Source of the DNA: SURF-24 sp964537965
Lineage (GTDB): Bacteria; Bacteroidota; Ignavibacteria; Ignavibacteriales; SURF-24
NCBI GenBank assembly: GCA_964537965.1
Contig: CAZIDB010000107.1
Coordinates: 1 to 15,908 of the forward strand
Length of the DNA stretch: 15,908 nucleotides
Reading direction: 5' to 3'
A program made the position numbers and the translations under genes. The notes under the pieces were generated by a model. The model saw only the letters and a program-made list of their open reading frames with translations, was not told the DNA's origin and searched no databases. This document shows positions 14,497 through 15,908 of this stretch, piece after piece (within the stretch, counting starts at the first letter, position 1; each line of letters opens with the position of its first letter).

Positions 14497-15477
14497 ATGA
14501 AACCTGGTATCAAAAAAAATATAGCGGTAATCTTTCCAGTCATTCTGGTATTAATTAGTTTAGTACTGTTTAATGATTGTTCAAGGGAAAAATCTTTAAG
14601 CAGGCAACAACTTGATTCAATAAAAGCATCAAGGAAAGATTCACTTAAAGCAAAAGCACTTAAGGATTCTATTCTTAAATACAAACCTAAGCACCCAATT
14701 CTTTATTCCATTCTTAAAGTGAAAGGAAGAAGTACCGCATATACGCTGGATTCTAAATACGGAAGAGCCGGCAGAGAAACCATTCTTGCAATCAACAGGA
14801 TAGATTCAAGAAATTTACGCCGCGGGGATTCCATTGTAATCCCGGATAGAATCTTACCGCTTATTTCGTATTCGCCTTATCCTTTTGTTATCGAAAGGGC
14901 AAGGTCAGTGAAGAAATTAATTATTCTTTCAAGAACAATTCAGGCATTTGCAGCTTACGAAAACGGTGTGCTTATAAAATGGGGACCAACAAGCACAGGT
15001 AGTAAAAGTAAACCAACACCGGAAGGTTTGTTTGGTTTAAATTGGAAAAAGGAAAAGACAACAAGTACAATTGATTCATCATGGATTCTTCCTTTCTATT
15101 TTAATTTTGAAAACTTTGAAGGTGCAGCTTTTCATCAATATGAGTTGCCCGGTTATCCTGCCAGTCATGCCTGTGTAAGATTACTTGAGCACGATGCAAA
15201 ATGGATTTATAATTGGGGGCAGCAATGGCTCGTATCAAATGATGGCGAAGATGTTGTAGCTTATGGCACACCTGTAATTGTATTTGATGATTATGATTTT
15301 GGTGAAACTCCTCCCTGGAAATTTCTGCCCCAGAATCCGGATATTGTTACAATAACTGATGAACAAGTTGATGACTTAATGGATGACTACCTTGAAATTA
15401 TTCTTGCAAGGCAGGTAAAACGCGCAGAGATAATTGCTGAAAGAGAAAATAAAAAAGAAGCTAAGAAGAAAGGTTAA
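14497..15477 (+). CDS. YkuD-family L,D-transpeptidase, membrane-anchored
   Basis: A 326-residue envelope enzyme. An N-terminal membrane segment (about 9-25) is followed by a Lys/Ser-rich charged linker (29-66). A LysM-like module at about 67-117 ends in the typical NLRRGDSIVIPD. The YkuD catalytic domain covers about 138-265: TGSKSKPTPEGLFGL, then His213 (AAFHQYELPG) and SHACVRL with catalytic Cys226, His224 and Arg228. These enzymes form 3-3 peptidoglycan cross-links or attach proteins to peptidoglycan. The usual Gly before the Cys is Ala here, a conservative change. NDCSREKS is not a proper lipobox because Asp precedes the Cys, so a membrane anchor is preferred over a lipoprotein. The last 50 residues are acidic, then Lys/Glu-rich. 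It is the last gene before a strong terminator. Confidence 0.87.
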   Translation: MKPGIKKNIAVIFPVILVLISLVLFNDCSREKSLSRQQLDSIKASRKDSLKAKALKDSILKYKPKHPILYSILKVKGRSTAYTLDSKYGRAGRETILAINRIDSRNLRRGDSIVIPDRILPLISYSPYPFVIERARSVKKLIILSRTIQAFAAYENGVLIKWGPTSTGSKSKPTPEGLFGLNWKKEKTTSTIDSSWILPFYFNFENFEGAAFHQYELPGYPASHACVRLLEHDAKWIYNWGQQWLVSNDGEDVVAYGTPVIVFDDYDFGETPPWKFLPQNPDIVTITDEQVDDLMDDYLEIILARQVKRAEIIAERENKKEAKKKG

Positions 15478-15481
15478 TTAA

Positions 15482-15525
15482 TCAGGCAGCAGGTTAATTC
15501 ATCCTGCCGCCTGAATCTTTTTTAT
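15482..15525 (+). terminator. intrinsic terminator after the L,D-transpeptidase gene
   Basis: TCAGGC-A-GCAGG (15482-15493) pairs with CCTGC-C-GCCTGA (15503-15514): 11 pairs with one A/C mismatch and a 9-base loop. It is followed by ATCTTTTTTATTT. It sits between convergent genes, and on the minus strand it also follows the lipoprotein stop, though without a strong T run there. Confidence 0.82.
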
Positions 15526-15908
15526 TTCGTTAACTCAAACTCTTTTGATATTTGGGTTGATTGATTAGCAAGTTCATCTTTTATATTGAAAACTACTTTG
15601 TATTTACCAGCTTCATTTTTAGTATCAAGATTAAACTGAGCTTCAACAGGTATATCGGAAAACTCTTCCATATTTTCTTCATCGAGCGTATCTTTTGCCA
15701 AACCTTTAATTGTTTCACCTTTCGGATTAACCAGATCAATTGAATAAGAAAGTTTTGCAATGAAAGTTTCGTTTTCTTTGTTCTGCTTAAAACCTTTAAT
15801 TCTTACCGTAGCAGTTACTTCCCAGCCTTCAGGTAAGCTATAAGCAAAAGCTTCAGGACTAAAAGCCTGCAGCTTGACCTCTTCCTTTTTGCCGCAGGAA
15901 GTAAGAAG
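15522..15908 (-). CDS. Small lipoprotein, 5' end outside the window
   Basis: The minus strand is open in one frame from 15908 to a TAA at 15524-15522, giving 128 residues. The visible start, LLTSCGKKEEVKLQ, is a canonical lipobox (L-T-S-C) followed by a charged linker, so the lipid-modified Cys is visible and only the first part of the signal peptide is missing. The body alternates beta-strand-like segments (WEVTATVRIKGFKQ, FIAKLSYSIDLVNPKGETIKGL, AQFNLDTKNEAGKYKVVFNIKDEL). This suggests an immunoglobulin-like sandwich anchored to a membrane facing the periplasm or cell surface. No family was recognised. It converges on the transpeptidase gene. Confidence 0.72.
   Translation of the reverse strand, partial: LLTSCGKKEEVKLQAFSPEAFAYSLPEGWEVTATVRIKGFKQNKENETFIAKLSYSIDLVNPKGETIKGLAKDTLDEENMEEFSDIPVEAQFNLDTKNEAGKYKVVFNIKDELANQSTQISKEFELTK

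Noticed and set aside
14497..14595. L,D-transpeptidase as a lipoprotein through the Cys in FNDCSRE
   Set aside because: Asp directly before Cys and Phe at -3 do not fit the lipobox.
15561..15743. 60-codon plus-strand frame
   Set aside because: It is antisense to the lipoprotein whose lipobox and uninterrupted frame are clear on the minus strand.
1..15908. Insertion sequences, tRNA or rRNA genes, CRISPR arrays
   Set aside because: No transposase, cloverleaf-like sequence, rRNA-like stretch or regularly spaced direct repeat was seen on either strand by eye.

Overview
The window is A+T-rich bacterial DNA from a draft assembly; a run of exactly 100 N sits inside one gene. Three predicted proteins end in a type IX secretion (T9SS) type A sorting domain of the 'N(F/Y)PNPFNP ... 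KK(M/I)LLxK' kind. Signal peptides, beta-barrel proteins ending in Phe and sparse Shine-Dalgarno sites also fit the Bacteroidota/Ignavibacteria/Chlorobi group. The PNPFNP style and the BNR-repeat protein most suggest an Ignavibacteria-like organism. That placement is inference from sequence style, not a database result.

Layout. 1-114: 3' end of a T9SS cargo gene, followed by a terminator and short AACCT/AGGTT palindromes. 338-2686 (+): secreted BNR/sortilin-like propeller protein, interrupted by the gap. 2863-2976 (-): possible 37-residue small protein. 3032-4639 (-): secreted multidomain T9SS cargo. 4713-9793 (+): an ECF-type sigma factor, a membrane anti-sigma factor with an extracytoplasmic helical/TPR-like part, and a large membrane-bound TPR-CHAT caspase-like protease. 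9921-11986 (+): two outer-membrane beta-barrel genes, each with its own terminator. 12037-12915 (-): HDOD signalling protein. 13025-15477 (+): LolA-like protein, YihX-like HAD phosphatase and YkuD L,D-transpeptidase. 15522-15908 (-): most of a small lipoprotein, cut by the window end.

The most interesting part is the sigma/anti-sigma/CHAT cassette. The anti-sigma gene and the protease gene overlap by 4 bases (GTGA). Predicted topology puts the anti-sigma C-terminal half and the whole TPR-CHAT body on the same extracytoplasmic side of the inner membrane. A two-block sequence (TGTCACTTTT, 14 bases, ACTAnT) occurs twice with identical spacing: upstream of the anti-sigma gene, and on the other strand upstream of the divergent T9SS cargo gene. 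It is a good candidate for the promoter read by this sigma factor. The simplest model is a proteolytic envelope-signalling switch: the CHAT protease cuts or controls the anti-sigma factor, and the freed sigma factor transcribes the regulator/protease pair and a secreted protein. It recalls the CRISPR type III-E circuit in which a TPR-CHAT protease cleaves an inhibitor of an ECF-like sigma factor, but there is no CRISPR here and the model is untested.

The remaining genes look like ordinary cell-envelope and housekeeping functions.
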